In this document: piece by piece, positions 1 to 6,397 of the stretch | Position numbering within the stretch: position 1 is the stretch's first letter | Layout: every line of letters begins with the position of its first letter | Source: Lachnospiraceae bacterium | Lineage (GTDB): Bacteria > Bacillota > Clostridia > Lachnospirales > Lachnospiraceae | Assembly (NCBI GenBank): GCA_017443685.1 | Contig: JAFSYD010000242.1 | Location: 1-17,300 of the forward strand | Reading direction: 5' to 3' | DNA: 17,300 nucleotides | Made by a program: the position numbers and the translations under genes | Notes under the pieces: model-generated | Database searches by the model: none | The model's input: the letters and a program-made list of their open reading frames with translations, nothing else | What the model was told of the DNA's origin: nothing

Positions 1-1104
1 CGCAAGGTCCGTGCCGTGGGCAAAGAGCGCACCCTCCTCGATCACGGTACCGTCCTCTTCAATGATATCCGCAGTAAAGTCCTGCTTTACCGAAAGTGTA
101 AAAAATCCGTCCTCATTCGGGATCATATAATACGCATCATCACTTTCGAACTGTCCTTCCTCCGTCAGCCGGTACGTCTTCCGGCCCCCGTAGGTGGATA
201 AAATGTCGAGATGCTTCGCCATCGGAAGAACAGCCGGATCCACCGCGACATATTCGCCGTATTCGTTACTGTCCCTTCCCGTGGACGCCCCCTGCATCGA
301 AAGGCTTGTGGTACCACACTCTTTGATGGAATCCCCGGTGATCGCACAGATCGTCCGGACGATGTAGTCGTTATACGTATGCCCGCTGACCACCGCAAGG
401 ATCGTTCCCGACGGGAAGGTAACAAGTTTCAGATCCAGATCGAACATATCGGTAAGCTCATCCAGCCTTCGCTCATTGCCGTTCACGAGCAGCCGGACAT
501 CATCATACATCTCGTTCTCATAATCATACTCGGCATGGATCGTCAGGTATTCCAAAACCCCGTCATCGTTTAAGTCGATGAGATTCGCCGTTTCCCCGCC
601 CCACGACAGGCTGCTGATATAAGCCATATCCGGATCCGGCAGATACTTCTCCTCCATGATATCTTTGATCTCGGAGTAGGATACGGAAACCTCCTGCGCT
701 CCCGCCGCATAGGAGGCAAGCGTATACGGGTTAAAATAGAATTCGATCCCCGATGACGTCATCACCCACACCGGATCATATTCGGGGTTATCCGAAAACA
801 TATCGTCAATGGTGTCCCATGCGTTGAAGGAGCCCATTTCTTCCAAAAGCTCCGGATAGCCCTCCGAAAGCTTCTCCTTCACCGTGTTCTTAATGACCGA
901 AAGATCGGTTACCACATCGGAGAGCGCAAGCTCTTTTCCGCTTTCCACCTCATAGGTCGTCCCGTAGGTACCGTAATATCCGTGCGCACCGCCAAGATAT
1001 CCGTAGGCGTATGTCCGAACGCCTAAAACGCGGTCATCACAGCGGGAAATGTAGGCATCCGACTCATCCTCATAATTCGAAAAATAATCATCCTGGTAAC
1101 CGTA
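1..1104 (-). pseudogene. C-terminal part of RsiV-like (DUF4163/DUF3298) lipoprotein, downstream of an in-frame amber codon; runs off the window
   Basis: Reading on in the same frame after the TAG at 1105-1107 gives about 368 codons without a further stop, to the window edge. The product carries the DUF4163 signature YGYLGGAHGYYGT shortly after the stop. A DUF3298-like region follows, with Gly-Lys-Glu-Leu-Ala-Leu and a strand-rich IEFYFNPYTLASYAAG segment typical of RsiV/PdaC-like proteins. Further on is a Ca-loop-like DLNDDGVLEYL motif, then a domain I do not recognise. It clearly belongs to the same polypeptide as the lipoprotein N-terminus at 1105-1518. No good Shine-Dalgarno plus ATG follows the stop, so independent translation looks unlikely. 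Either the gene is broken by a nonsense change, the base is a sequencing or assembly error, or there is read-through. The 3' end is not visible. Confidence 0.75.
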
Positions 1105-1518
1105 CTACTCCCTCGCATATTCCTTGTTTTCCGAAAGCCAGTCCTTTTCCGCGGACTTCTGCTCTTTCCAGCGATCGTCCAGCGTCTTCGCAAGCTTTGG
1201 GTATCGCTTGCTGCTTTCATCGGACAGGATCACGCCCGAGACATTATAAGACGCCAAAAGCGTATAATCCCCGGCTTCCTGATCCAGATATTCGGAACCG
1301 TATATATGCATAACGATAGGCTGCGGGCGATCCGCTATGGCCGGGCCTTCATCACCGCCGCGTCCCGACGCGTCCCCGGCACCGCCGTCCTCTGTCGCCT
1401 CATTATCCTCCGCACCCCCGATAACTGCCTCTTTCACGTTACCGCTATCCTTTGTGCCGCAAGCGGCCATGGACAATGCCATGACCGCCGCAAGCAGCAA
1501 TGCTGTTATTTTTTTCAT
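1105..1518 (-). CDS. Lipoprotein N-terminal part (DUF4163 family), truncated by amber stop
   Basis: This 137-codon reading frame begins with a type II signal peptide: Met-Lys-Lys, a hydrophobic core and a lipobox ending Ala-Ala-Cys with the lipid-accepting Cys at residue 20. The mature protein should therefore be anchored on the outer face of the membrane. An acidic Gly/Asp/Glu-rich linker (about 21-65) follows, then the beginning of a DUF4163 domain (about 66-137). The ATG is preceded by AAGAGG at a 5-base spacing. It ends at TAG (1105-1107), inside the domain and just before the conserved GGAH segment, which is encoded in the same frame downstream. It lies 58 bases after fprA with no visible terminator or promoter, so it is probably the last gene of that operon. 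Family proteins include anti-sigma factor RsiV and the deacetylase PdaC N-domain; no catalytic domain is visible here. Confidence 0.8.
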   Translation of the reverse strand: MKKITALLLAAVMALSMAACGTKDSGNVKEAVIGGAEDNEATEDGGAGDASGRGGDEGPAIADRPQPIVMHIYGSEYLDQEAGDYTLLASYNVSGVILSDESSKRYPKLAKTLDDRWKEQKSAEKDWLSENKEYARE

Positions 1519-1576
1519 AAATACCTCTTGCCGCCAAATCCCGGTGAGCCGGCGCAGCCGCGGCAGCCACTGTCAC

Positions 1577-2734
1577 TTATGCCTTCAACAACCACTCTTT
1601 CATCGCCGCAAAGTCCGCGTCATTCGTCGCCGTCCGCCTTGTGCATAAGGAAACAAGCGTATCACAGATCTCGCAGTCTTTTAACTTCTCCAGATGTGCC
1701 AGCATGCATTTGCCGGCCGTCGGCGCCCAGGAGCCGTTCTCGATCACCGCGAACTTACGCTTCTGGAAATTCTTGATCTCCAAATGATACAGAAGATCCT
1801 CCATCGGCGGGAAGAGCGCCGCGTCGTAGCTCGCCGCGGCAAGCACGATCCGGTCATACATAAAGCATTTCTCGACCGCTTCCGATACATCCTCTTTTGT
1901 CAGATCGATCGTCTCTACGTTCTCTCCTGCTGCCCGAAGCTCTTCGGCAAATTCCTCCGCCGCCTGTGCCGTATGTCCGTGCGGGCAGGCATAGGCAACG
2001 AAAATGCCCTTTTCTTCCGGCTCGTACTTACTCCATTTGTCGTACTTCTCGATGTAATAACCCAGGTCTTCCTTCAACACCGGCCCATGCAGTGCACAGA
2101 TCATCGAAATATCAAGCGCCGAAGCCTTCTTTAAAAGTGTCTGAACGGACGGACCGTATTTGCCTACAATATTAAAGAAGTAATGCGTCGCCTCATCGAT
2201 CCACGGAACGTTGTTCTGCAGGGCGCCGAAGGTTCCGAACGCGTCCGCTGAGAACAGAACCTTTTCCGAGGATTCGTAGGTTACCATAACCTCCGGCCAG
2301 TGGATCATCGGCGCCATCACGAAGTTAAGCGTATGGCTGCCAAGCTCCAACGTATCCCCCTCTTTTACCCCGATGAACCGATCCGAAACATCCGTGTCAA
2401 AAAACTGCGGTAGCATCTGTCCCGTTTTTACCGAGCCAACGATCTGCATATCCGGGTACATCTTCGCAAGCGTTTCGATGTTGCCCGAATGATCCGGCTC
2501 CAGATGCTGGACGACCAGATAAGACGGGGCCTTATCACCGAGCGCCTCCTTTAAATTCGAAAGCCACGGCTCTGTCGTGCGCGCGTCCACCGTATCCATG
2601 ATCGTGATCTTTTCATCCATGATCACGTAGGAATTGTAGGAGATGCCTTCCTCGATCGGATACTGGTTCTCGAACAGCTCCGTTTCGGTGTCATCCACGC
2701 CGATGTATAAAATGTTGTCGGTTACCTTGTTCAT
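1577..2734 (-). CDS. fprA: FprA-type flavodiiron protein (A-type flavoprotein; O2/NO reductase)
   Basis: The 385-residue protein has the standard two-domain flavodiiron layout. A metallo-beta-lactamase-like domain (about 1-240) carries all diiron ligands: H77-x-E79-x-D81-H82, H145, D164 and H216. A flavodoxin domain (about 243-385) follows, with an FMN phosphate loop at YACPHGHT (248-255). Flavodiiron proteins reduce O2 to water or NO to N2O in the cytoplasm, taking electrons from rubredoxin or a flavin reductase; no rubredoxin domain is fused here. They protect anaerobes against oxygen and nitrosative stress. The ATG has a textbook AGGAGG six bases upstream. The gene starts 23 bases after the REC-GGDEF-EAL gene, so the two are almost certainly co-transcribed. 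It ends in TAA. Length matches the simple class A proteins. Confidence 0.95.
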   Translation of the reverse strand: MNKVTDNILYIGVDDTETELFENQYPIEEGISYNSYVIMDEKITIMDTVDARTTEPWLSNLKEALGDKAPSYLVVQHLEPDHSGNIETLAKMYPDMQIVGSVKTGQMLPQFFDTDVSDRFIGVKEGDTLELGSHTLNFVMAPMIHWPEVMVTYESSEKVLFSADAFGTFGALQNNVPWIDEATHYFFNIVGKYGPSVQTLLKKASALDISMICALHGPVLKEDLGYYIEKYDKWSKYEPEEKGIFVAYACPHGHTAQAAEEFAEELRAAGENVETIDLTKEDVSEAVEKCFMYDRIVLAAASYDAALFPPMEDLLYHLEIKNFQKRKFAVIENGSWAPTAGKCMLAHLEKLKDCEICDTLVSLCTRRTATNDADFAAMKEWLLKA

Positions 2735-2757
2735 TTCGTTCCTCCTTCATATGGTAA

Positions 2758-4944
2758 TTACTTTGTGTTGCTGAACTCTTTAAAATTTTTCTCCTTGCGG
2801 AGAAATGCGTTATGAATATCGGTCACATCCACCATCGTAAGCAGCGCGATCGTTACCGTCCCGTTCTCCATCCGAAGCGGGCGCAGCTGTAAGATCATAT
2901 CGCTGCCGGCATCGTCGTGATATAAGATCTGGCGGAATTCGTGCATCGTGTGAAACGAATGCATCACATACTGCCTGGAGATGAACGGGATCACGTCGTC
3001 CTTATCTTCCTTCGCGACGACCTCCTTAAAGACCGAAGCAAGCCCTTCACCCCAGGGGATCACCGCGTTGTTGGTCAGCTCCCTGATCCGATCCGTCGAA
3101 CGAAGGGGCAGCGCGTAATCGCTCTTCGCATCGAGCAGAAATACGGCGGCGTACGCACCGATCATCGCATCCTGCAGCTCCTTATGCGTCACGGATACGT
3201 CAAGTGCGTCATCGACTTCCACTTCAAACTTCGCAAAATTCGCATTCGGCTCCAGCATCCCCTTTTTCGAGATCAGCGCCTCAAACTCTTCGATCGGCAT
3301 GGGCTTGTAGAAATAATAGCCCTGCGCGTAATCACAGTTGAGCTTTTTCAAAAACTCAAGCTGCTGCTCCGTCTCGACGCCTTCCACGACAACGGGCAGG
3401 TGCAAAAGCTTTGCCATGTTGACAACGGATTCCAAAATATCAAGTCCCTTGCGGTTGCCCTCCTCAAAGTCGAGGAACATCATATCGATCTTCAAGACGT
3501 CAATGTTGACGTTCGTAAGCATATTCAAAGACGAATAGCCGCTGCCGAAATCATCCATAAAAATACGGAAGCCCAGATCCTGCAGCGTATCGACCGCGTT
3601 GTTGACCGCCTTCAGCTCCTCGATGTAGCTGCTCTCTGTGATCTCCACCTTAAGCAGCTTCGGATCAAGGTCATAGGTCGTGATCAGCTCCTTGATGATC
3701 GCCGGCAGATCAAACGTATAAATATCCAGCCGCGAAACATTGATCGAGATCGGTACCGGCGTATGACCCTCATCGATCCACTTGCGCAGCCATTTGCATA
3801 CGCCTTCCCAGATGTGAAAGTCCAGATCGGAGATCACGTCGTTCTTCTCCATAACCGGAACGAACTGATACGGCGGGATCAACTTACCGTCATGCACCCA
3901 CCGCGCCAGCGCTTCCGCACCGACGATCTTACCGGTCTTGATGTCGCACTGCGGCTGCAGGTAAAAGGTGAACTCCCCGTTGCGCAGCCCTTCGAGCGCA
4001 CGTCCGAGGCGGTCGTTCTCCTCCACCATCTCGTCCATCATCGTCCGGTCGTACTCACACATCCGCTCGCGATAATCCCCAAGGCAATGCCCCGCCGCGA
4101 TGCAGGCACGGTCATACATATTCTCGATCATGTCCGTCTCGTCCGAACCGATCACGTAGACGCCGACGGCCGGCAGAATGCCGGTGCCGATGCGCATATT
4201 CTTGACGCGGTTCACAAGGCGGCGTACGATCGAATCGATCAGCTCCTTGTCGTTCGGCAGCATCACCGCGAAATCATCGCCGCCGAGATACCCCGCAAGT
4301 ACATCCTCTTTGTTGACAAAAACGCGCAGCTGCTCCGCGATCTCCTTCAGCACCGCATCGCCTTTGACACGTCCGTAGGTGTCATTTAAGAGCTTAAAAT
4401 GCTCAATATCGACCGCCATCAGCACACAAGGCTCCTCGTGCAGATGCAAAAATTGCCTCGCCCGGTCAAAAAACGCCTCCTTCATCGGAAGACCGGTCAG
4501 GCTGTTGATGCCGTTCTCGCGGTCGGACATCTCGGTCAGCCGCCGAAGAAGCTTCCTCTGCTTCGCATACAGCTCGATCGTGGACGCCACCCGGAACTGA
4601 ACGATCGTAAAATTGAACGGCTTCGTGATATAATCGATCGCCCCGAGGCGGCTCGCCTTGGTAATGAATTCGTCCGAAAACTCAGCCGTGATCATAATGA
4701 CCGGAATCTTTGAGATCCAGTCTCTTAAGTTCATTTCGTTAAGTACTTCAAACCCGTCCTTCTTCGGCATAACGATATCAAGAAGAACGATCGCGATCTC
4801 ATCGTGGTGATCCTCCAACTGCATGATCGCGGCCTCGCCATCCCCCGCCTCCAGAATATCGTAATCCTTCGAAAGCATATCCGACAGCATCATCCGGTTG
4901 ACGCGCGTATCGTCAACAAGCAGTACCTTTCTCCTGTCCGGCAT
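2758..4944 (-). CDS. Response regulator with GGDEF and EAL domains (probable c-di-GMP phosphodiesterase)
   Basis: The 728-residue protein starts at an ATG preceded by GGGGGGA; the open frame extends further upstream but only through the promoter region. Domains in order: a receiver (1-125) with D11/D12, phospho-acceptor D56, T86 and K108; a GGDEF domain (about 145-305) with the variant motif GGDDF at 221-225 and no clear RxxD inhibitory site; an EAL domain (about 315-560); and a PAS-like tail (about 585-715). The EAL domain keeps the metal and catalytic set: E344 of EAL, N402, E434 with E437, the D464-D465 pair in DDFGSGYSSL, K485, E521 and Q541. Hydrolysis of c-di-GMP to pGpG is therefore the most likely activity, with the GGDDF domain regulatory or weakly active. 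No membrane segment is seen. It is the first gene of an operon with fprA and the lipoprotein. Confidence 0.93.
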   Translation of the reverse strand: MPDRRKVLLVDDTRVNRMMLSDMLSKDYDILEAGDGEAAIMQLEDHHDEIAIVLLDIVMPKKDGFEVLNEMNLRDWISKIPVIMITAEFSDEFITKASRLGAIDYITKPFNFTIVQFRVASTIELYAKQRKLLRRLTEMSDRENGINSLTGLPMKEAFFDRARQFLHLHEEPCVLMAVDIEHFKLLNDTYGRVKGDAVLKEIAEQLRVFVNKEDVLAGYLGGDDFAVMLPNDKELIDSIVRRLVNRVKNMRIGTGILPAVGVYVIGSDETDMIENMYDRACIAAGHCLGDYRERMCEYDRTMMDEMVEENDRLGRALEGLRNGEFTFYLQPQCDIKTGKIVGAEALARWVHDGKLIPPYQFVPVMEKNDVISDLDFHIWEGVCKWLRKWIDEGHTPVPISINVSRLDIYTFDLPAIIKELITTYDLDPKLLKVEITESSYIEELKAVNNAVDTLQDLGFRIFMDDFGSGYSSLNMLTNVNIDVLKIDMMFLDFEEGNRKGLDILESVVNMAKLLHLPVVVEGVETEQQLEFLKKLNCDYAQGYYFYKPMPIEEFEALISKKGMLEPNANFAKFEVEVDDALDVSVTHKELQDAMIGAYAAVFLLDAKSDYALPLRSTDRIRELTNNAVIPWGEGLASVFKEVVAKEDKDDVIPFISRQYVMHSFHTMHEFRQILYHDDAGSDMILQLRPLRMENGTVTIALLTMVDVTDIHNAFLRKEKNFKEFSNTK

Positions 4945-4990
4945 AAGCAAATCCCCCCTTTGTTTTCGACCTTGATGTCGCATACAAAGA

Positions 4991-5019
4991 ATTATACTAT
5001 AAATCATTTCCGCTTTCCA
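4991..5019 (-). promoter_or_regulatory. Predicted sigma-A-type promoter of the REC-GGDEF-EAL / fprA operon
   Basis: On the minus strand a perfect TATAAT (-10, plus positions 4991-4996) lies 17 bases downstream of TGGAAA (-35, 5014-5019, four of six consensus matches). The predicted start point, near 4984, gives a leader of about 40 bases before the ATG at 4944. Seen by eye only. Confidence 0.6.
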
Positions 5020-5058
5020 TACGCAAATAAAAAACTTTCCCCACTTGCGGCAAAAACG

Positions 5059-5067
5059 TGGTATAAC
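5059..5067 (+). promoter_or_regulatory. Possible second extended -10 element upstream of the small plus-strand gene
   Basis: TGGTATAAC resembles the extended -10 TGGTATACT at 5138-5146. No recognisable -35 sits 17 bases upstream, and an inverted repeat follows at once. It could be an upstream promoter that reads through both repeats, or chance. Confidence 0.2.
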
Positions 5068-5087
5068 GGCCGCAGAGCGACCGTTAT
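5063..5087. repeat. Inverted repeat ATAACGG / CCGTTAT in the divergent intergenic region
   Basis: Seven-base arms ATAACGG (5063-5069) and CCGTTAT (5081-5087) are separated by 11 bases. The second arm overlaps an alternative inverted repeat, CGACCG (5079-5084) with CGGTCG (5094-5099), so two mutually exclusive stems are possible. There is no T tract, so it does not look like a terminator. It may be an operator or a small switchable leader structure, if transcription begins upstream of it. Confidence 0.45.
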
Positions 5088-5101
5088 CGCATACGGTCGT
5101 C

Positions 5102-5123
5102 AAATGCAAATAAATTTGCATTT
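5102..5123. repeat. 22-bp AT-rich palindrome over the predicted -35 (operator candidate)
   Basis: Perfect ten-base arms AAATGCAAAT (5102-5111) and ATTTGCATTT (5114-5123) flank a two-base AA centre. The right arm covers the predicted -35 of the plus-strand promoter, a common position for a dimeric repressor. The other promoter in this region, for the minus operon, lies about 85 bases away. No known regulator motif is assigned. Confidence 0.55.
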
Positions 5124-5146
5124 TCCTCGTCGTTTTGTGGTATACT
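5116..5146 (+). promoter_or_regulatory. Predicted promoter of the 126-residue plus-strand gene
   Basis: An extended -10, TGGTATACT (hexamer TATACT at 5141-5146), lies 24 bases before the ATG at 5170. The best -35 is TTGCAT (5116-5121), with a 19-base spacer that is longer than ideal, as often tolerated with an extended -10. The predicted start near 5153 leaves a leader of only about 17 bases, containing the purine-rich ribosome site. Confidence 0.55.
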
Positions 5147-5169
5147 AATATGAAAAAGGGGGCGGGGCT

Positions 5170-5550
5170 ATGGCTAAGATCGTATATTCTTATCATAACA
5201 AGGAAATGTCGGTCACGAACTTTAAAAGCTTGTGGCGCCGGCAATCGGATTTCAAATATTGTTTTCTTGTGGATATCGACGGACACCGCGCCGTCATCGA
5301 ATACTATTCCCGCTTCGCGACCTACATTGACGCGTCCCCCGCGACGCAGGGCTTTGAAAAGGTCAATGATTTTTCTTTTGCCAAAAAGCTCCTCGACGAC
5401 CACAACCAGTACATCCGCGAGACGATGCAGAAAGCGAACCAGAACATCAAGGTGCAGTGCGACACCCCCGATCACAAAGGGACCTTCATGGAAATGAAAG
5501 ACATCTTAGACCGGGCGTTTATCACGTATAAGGGACAGAAACTGTTTTAA
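5170..5550 (+). CDS. Small protein of unknown function, 126 residues
   Basis: I do not recognise the family. The frame is well supported as a gene: an extended -10 promoter, a GGGGG ribosome site seven bases before the ATG, a TAA stop and a strong hairpin terminator immediately after. It is the only plus-strand gene in the window. The product looks cytosolic, with no signal peptide or membrane segment. Its first half reads as beta-rich (KYCFLVDIDGHRAVIEYY, about 29-46). The second half reads as helical and charged, with a KKLLDDHNQYIRETMQKANQN stretch split over about 72-92 and a final KDILDRAFITYKGQKLF. There is one Cys in each half (residues 31 and 97) but no metal-binding cluster. It is divergent from the phosphodiesterase operon and convergent with the phosphorelay operon, so a link to c-di-GMP signalling is possible but only by position. 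Confidence 0.8.
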   Translation: MAKIVYSYHNKEMSVTNFKSLWRRQSDFKYCFLVDIDGHRAVIEYYSRFATYIDASPATQGFEKVNDFSFAKKLLDDHNQYIRETMQKANQNIKVQCDTPDHKGTFMEMKDILDRAFITYKGQKLF

Positions 5551-5552
5551 AA

Positions 5553-5577
5553 CGGCGCGGATATATCATCCGCGCCG
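5553..5577. terminator. Bidirectional rho-independent terminator between convergent genes
   Basis: A perfect ten-base GC-rich stem, CGGCGCGGAT (5553-5562) and ATCCGCGCCG (5568-5577), closes a five-base loop. On the plus strand it is followed by CTTTCTATTTTATT, and on the minus strand by TTTTAAAAC. It lies between the stop of the plus-strand gene (5550) and the stop of the response regulator (5582), so it can end both transcripts. Confidence 0.85.
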
Positions 5578-5581
5578 CTTT

Positions 5582-6397
5582 CTATTTTATTCTCTTCGAA
5601 AGGAAGTATTTCTCCAGCTTCATCCGAAGCGTCTTCCGGTCGATGGTCTTCAGCAGATAATCCGCCGGGTGAAGCGTCAGCACCTTCATAATACTCTCAC
5701 GGTCGCCCTTGCCGGTTAAGAACATGACCGGGATCTGGCTCGTGGATGCTTCGCATTTCAGCATGGCAAGGATCTGCGGTCCCGTCGTGACCGGCATCTC
5801 GTAGTCGAGAAGGATCAGATCCGCCTGATTCTTCGCCAGCCAGGCGATCGCCTGCGCACCGGAATTCGCCATGCCGATCCGGTAAATGTCCTTCAGCCAG
5901 TCGGCGATCAGCCGCATGTATGTGACATCGTCATCCACGATCAGAATGACCTTCTTACGTGCTTCGATGGCGGCGGCGTCAAGATAGTCCTGCATTCTCT
6001 GGATGAACACGTTCATATCCAGCGGACGCTCGAACCATTCCAGAACGTTCTTTTCGATCATATTCGTCATGACCGCTTCGTATTCGATCCGCGTGCCGAT
6101 CAGGATCATCTTTTTTTCTTTTTCCGTGCAGATGTCGTTTAAGAACACCAACACATCGGCAAGCTCCTTGACCGACTCGTCCATATACAGCACGTAGTAA
6201 TCCGCTTTCTCCGCGTATTCCTTGATGCTCTTGATCTTCGTCGTCGAATAACTTACATCCACGCCGATCTCCGTCAGCTTCGCGGTCAGACCCTTGACCA
6301 AAAACGTCTCTGCCGTACTGATGATCAGCACCATGCTTCTTCTTTCAAAATTGTCCTGTGGCAGCAATTCATCCATCTGTTCTATATCCTCTCTCAC
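5582..6397 (-). CDS. Two-receiver response regulator without an output domain (pseudo-REC + REC)
   Basis: The 271-residue protein starts at GTG, overlapping the TGA of the DegV-kinase gene (GTGA). AAGGA lies eight bases upstream, which supports this start over ATG at residue 8. Residues 22-140 look like a degenerate receiver: the first strand VLIIS is followed by STAE instead of an Asp pair, though D73 sits at about the phospho-acceptor position. Residues 148-268 form a canonical receiver with D155-D157, phospho-acceptor D198, T228 and K250. There is no DNA-binding, enzymatic or membrane domain. As the last gene of the operon it is a natural acceptor for phosphate from the HPt of the preceding kinase. 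It probably acts by binding a partner or as a phosphate sink. It ends in TAG just before the bidirectional terminator. Confidence 0.9.
   Translation of the reverse strand: MREDIEQMDELLPQDNFERRSMVLIISTAETFLVKGLTAKLTEIGVDVSYSTTKIKSIKEYAEKADYYVLYMDESVKELADVLVFLNDICTEKEKKMILIGTRIEYEAVMTNMIEKNVLEWFERPLDMNVFIQRMQDYLDAAAIEARKKVILIVDDDVTYMRLIADWLKDIYRIGMANSGAQAIAWLAKNQADLILLDYEMPVTTGPQILAMLKCEASTSQIPVMFLTGKGDRESIMKVLTLHPADYLLKTIDRKTLRMKLEKYFLSKRIK

Noticed and set aside
1105..1107. Alternative genetic code or pyrrolysine at the amber codon
   Set aside because: Two other genes in the window use TAG as a normal terminal stop, and no pyl gene or insertion context is visible. A single nonsense change or error is simpler.
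1519..1576. Terminator or promoter between fprA and the lipoprotein gene
   Set aside because: The 58 bases are GC-rich with short GCCGCGGC self-complementarity but have no T run and no -10/-35 pair, so co-transcription is more likely.
2941..4389. 482-codon plus-strand open frame
   Set aside because: It is exactly antisense to the REC-GGDEF-EAL gene, is rich in His, Arg and Asp as expected for a shadow frame, and has no ribosome site or domain match.
4945..5169. c-di-GMP riboswitch in the divergent intergenic region
   Set aside because: The leaders are short (about 40 and 17 bases) and I see no GEMM-type conserved core on either strand.
4945..5475. N-terminal extension of the REC-GGDEF-EAL protein to about 905 residues
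   Set aside because: The extension crosses the predicted promoter and the divergent small gene, whereas the ATG at 4944 has a strong Shine-Dalgarno and begins directly at the receiver.
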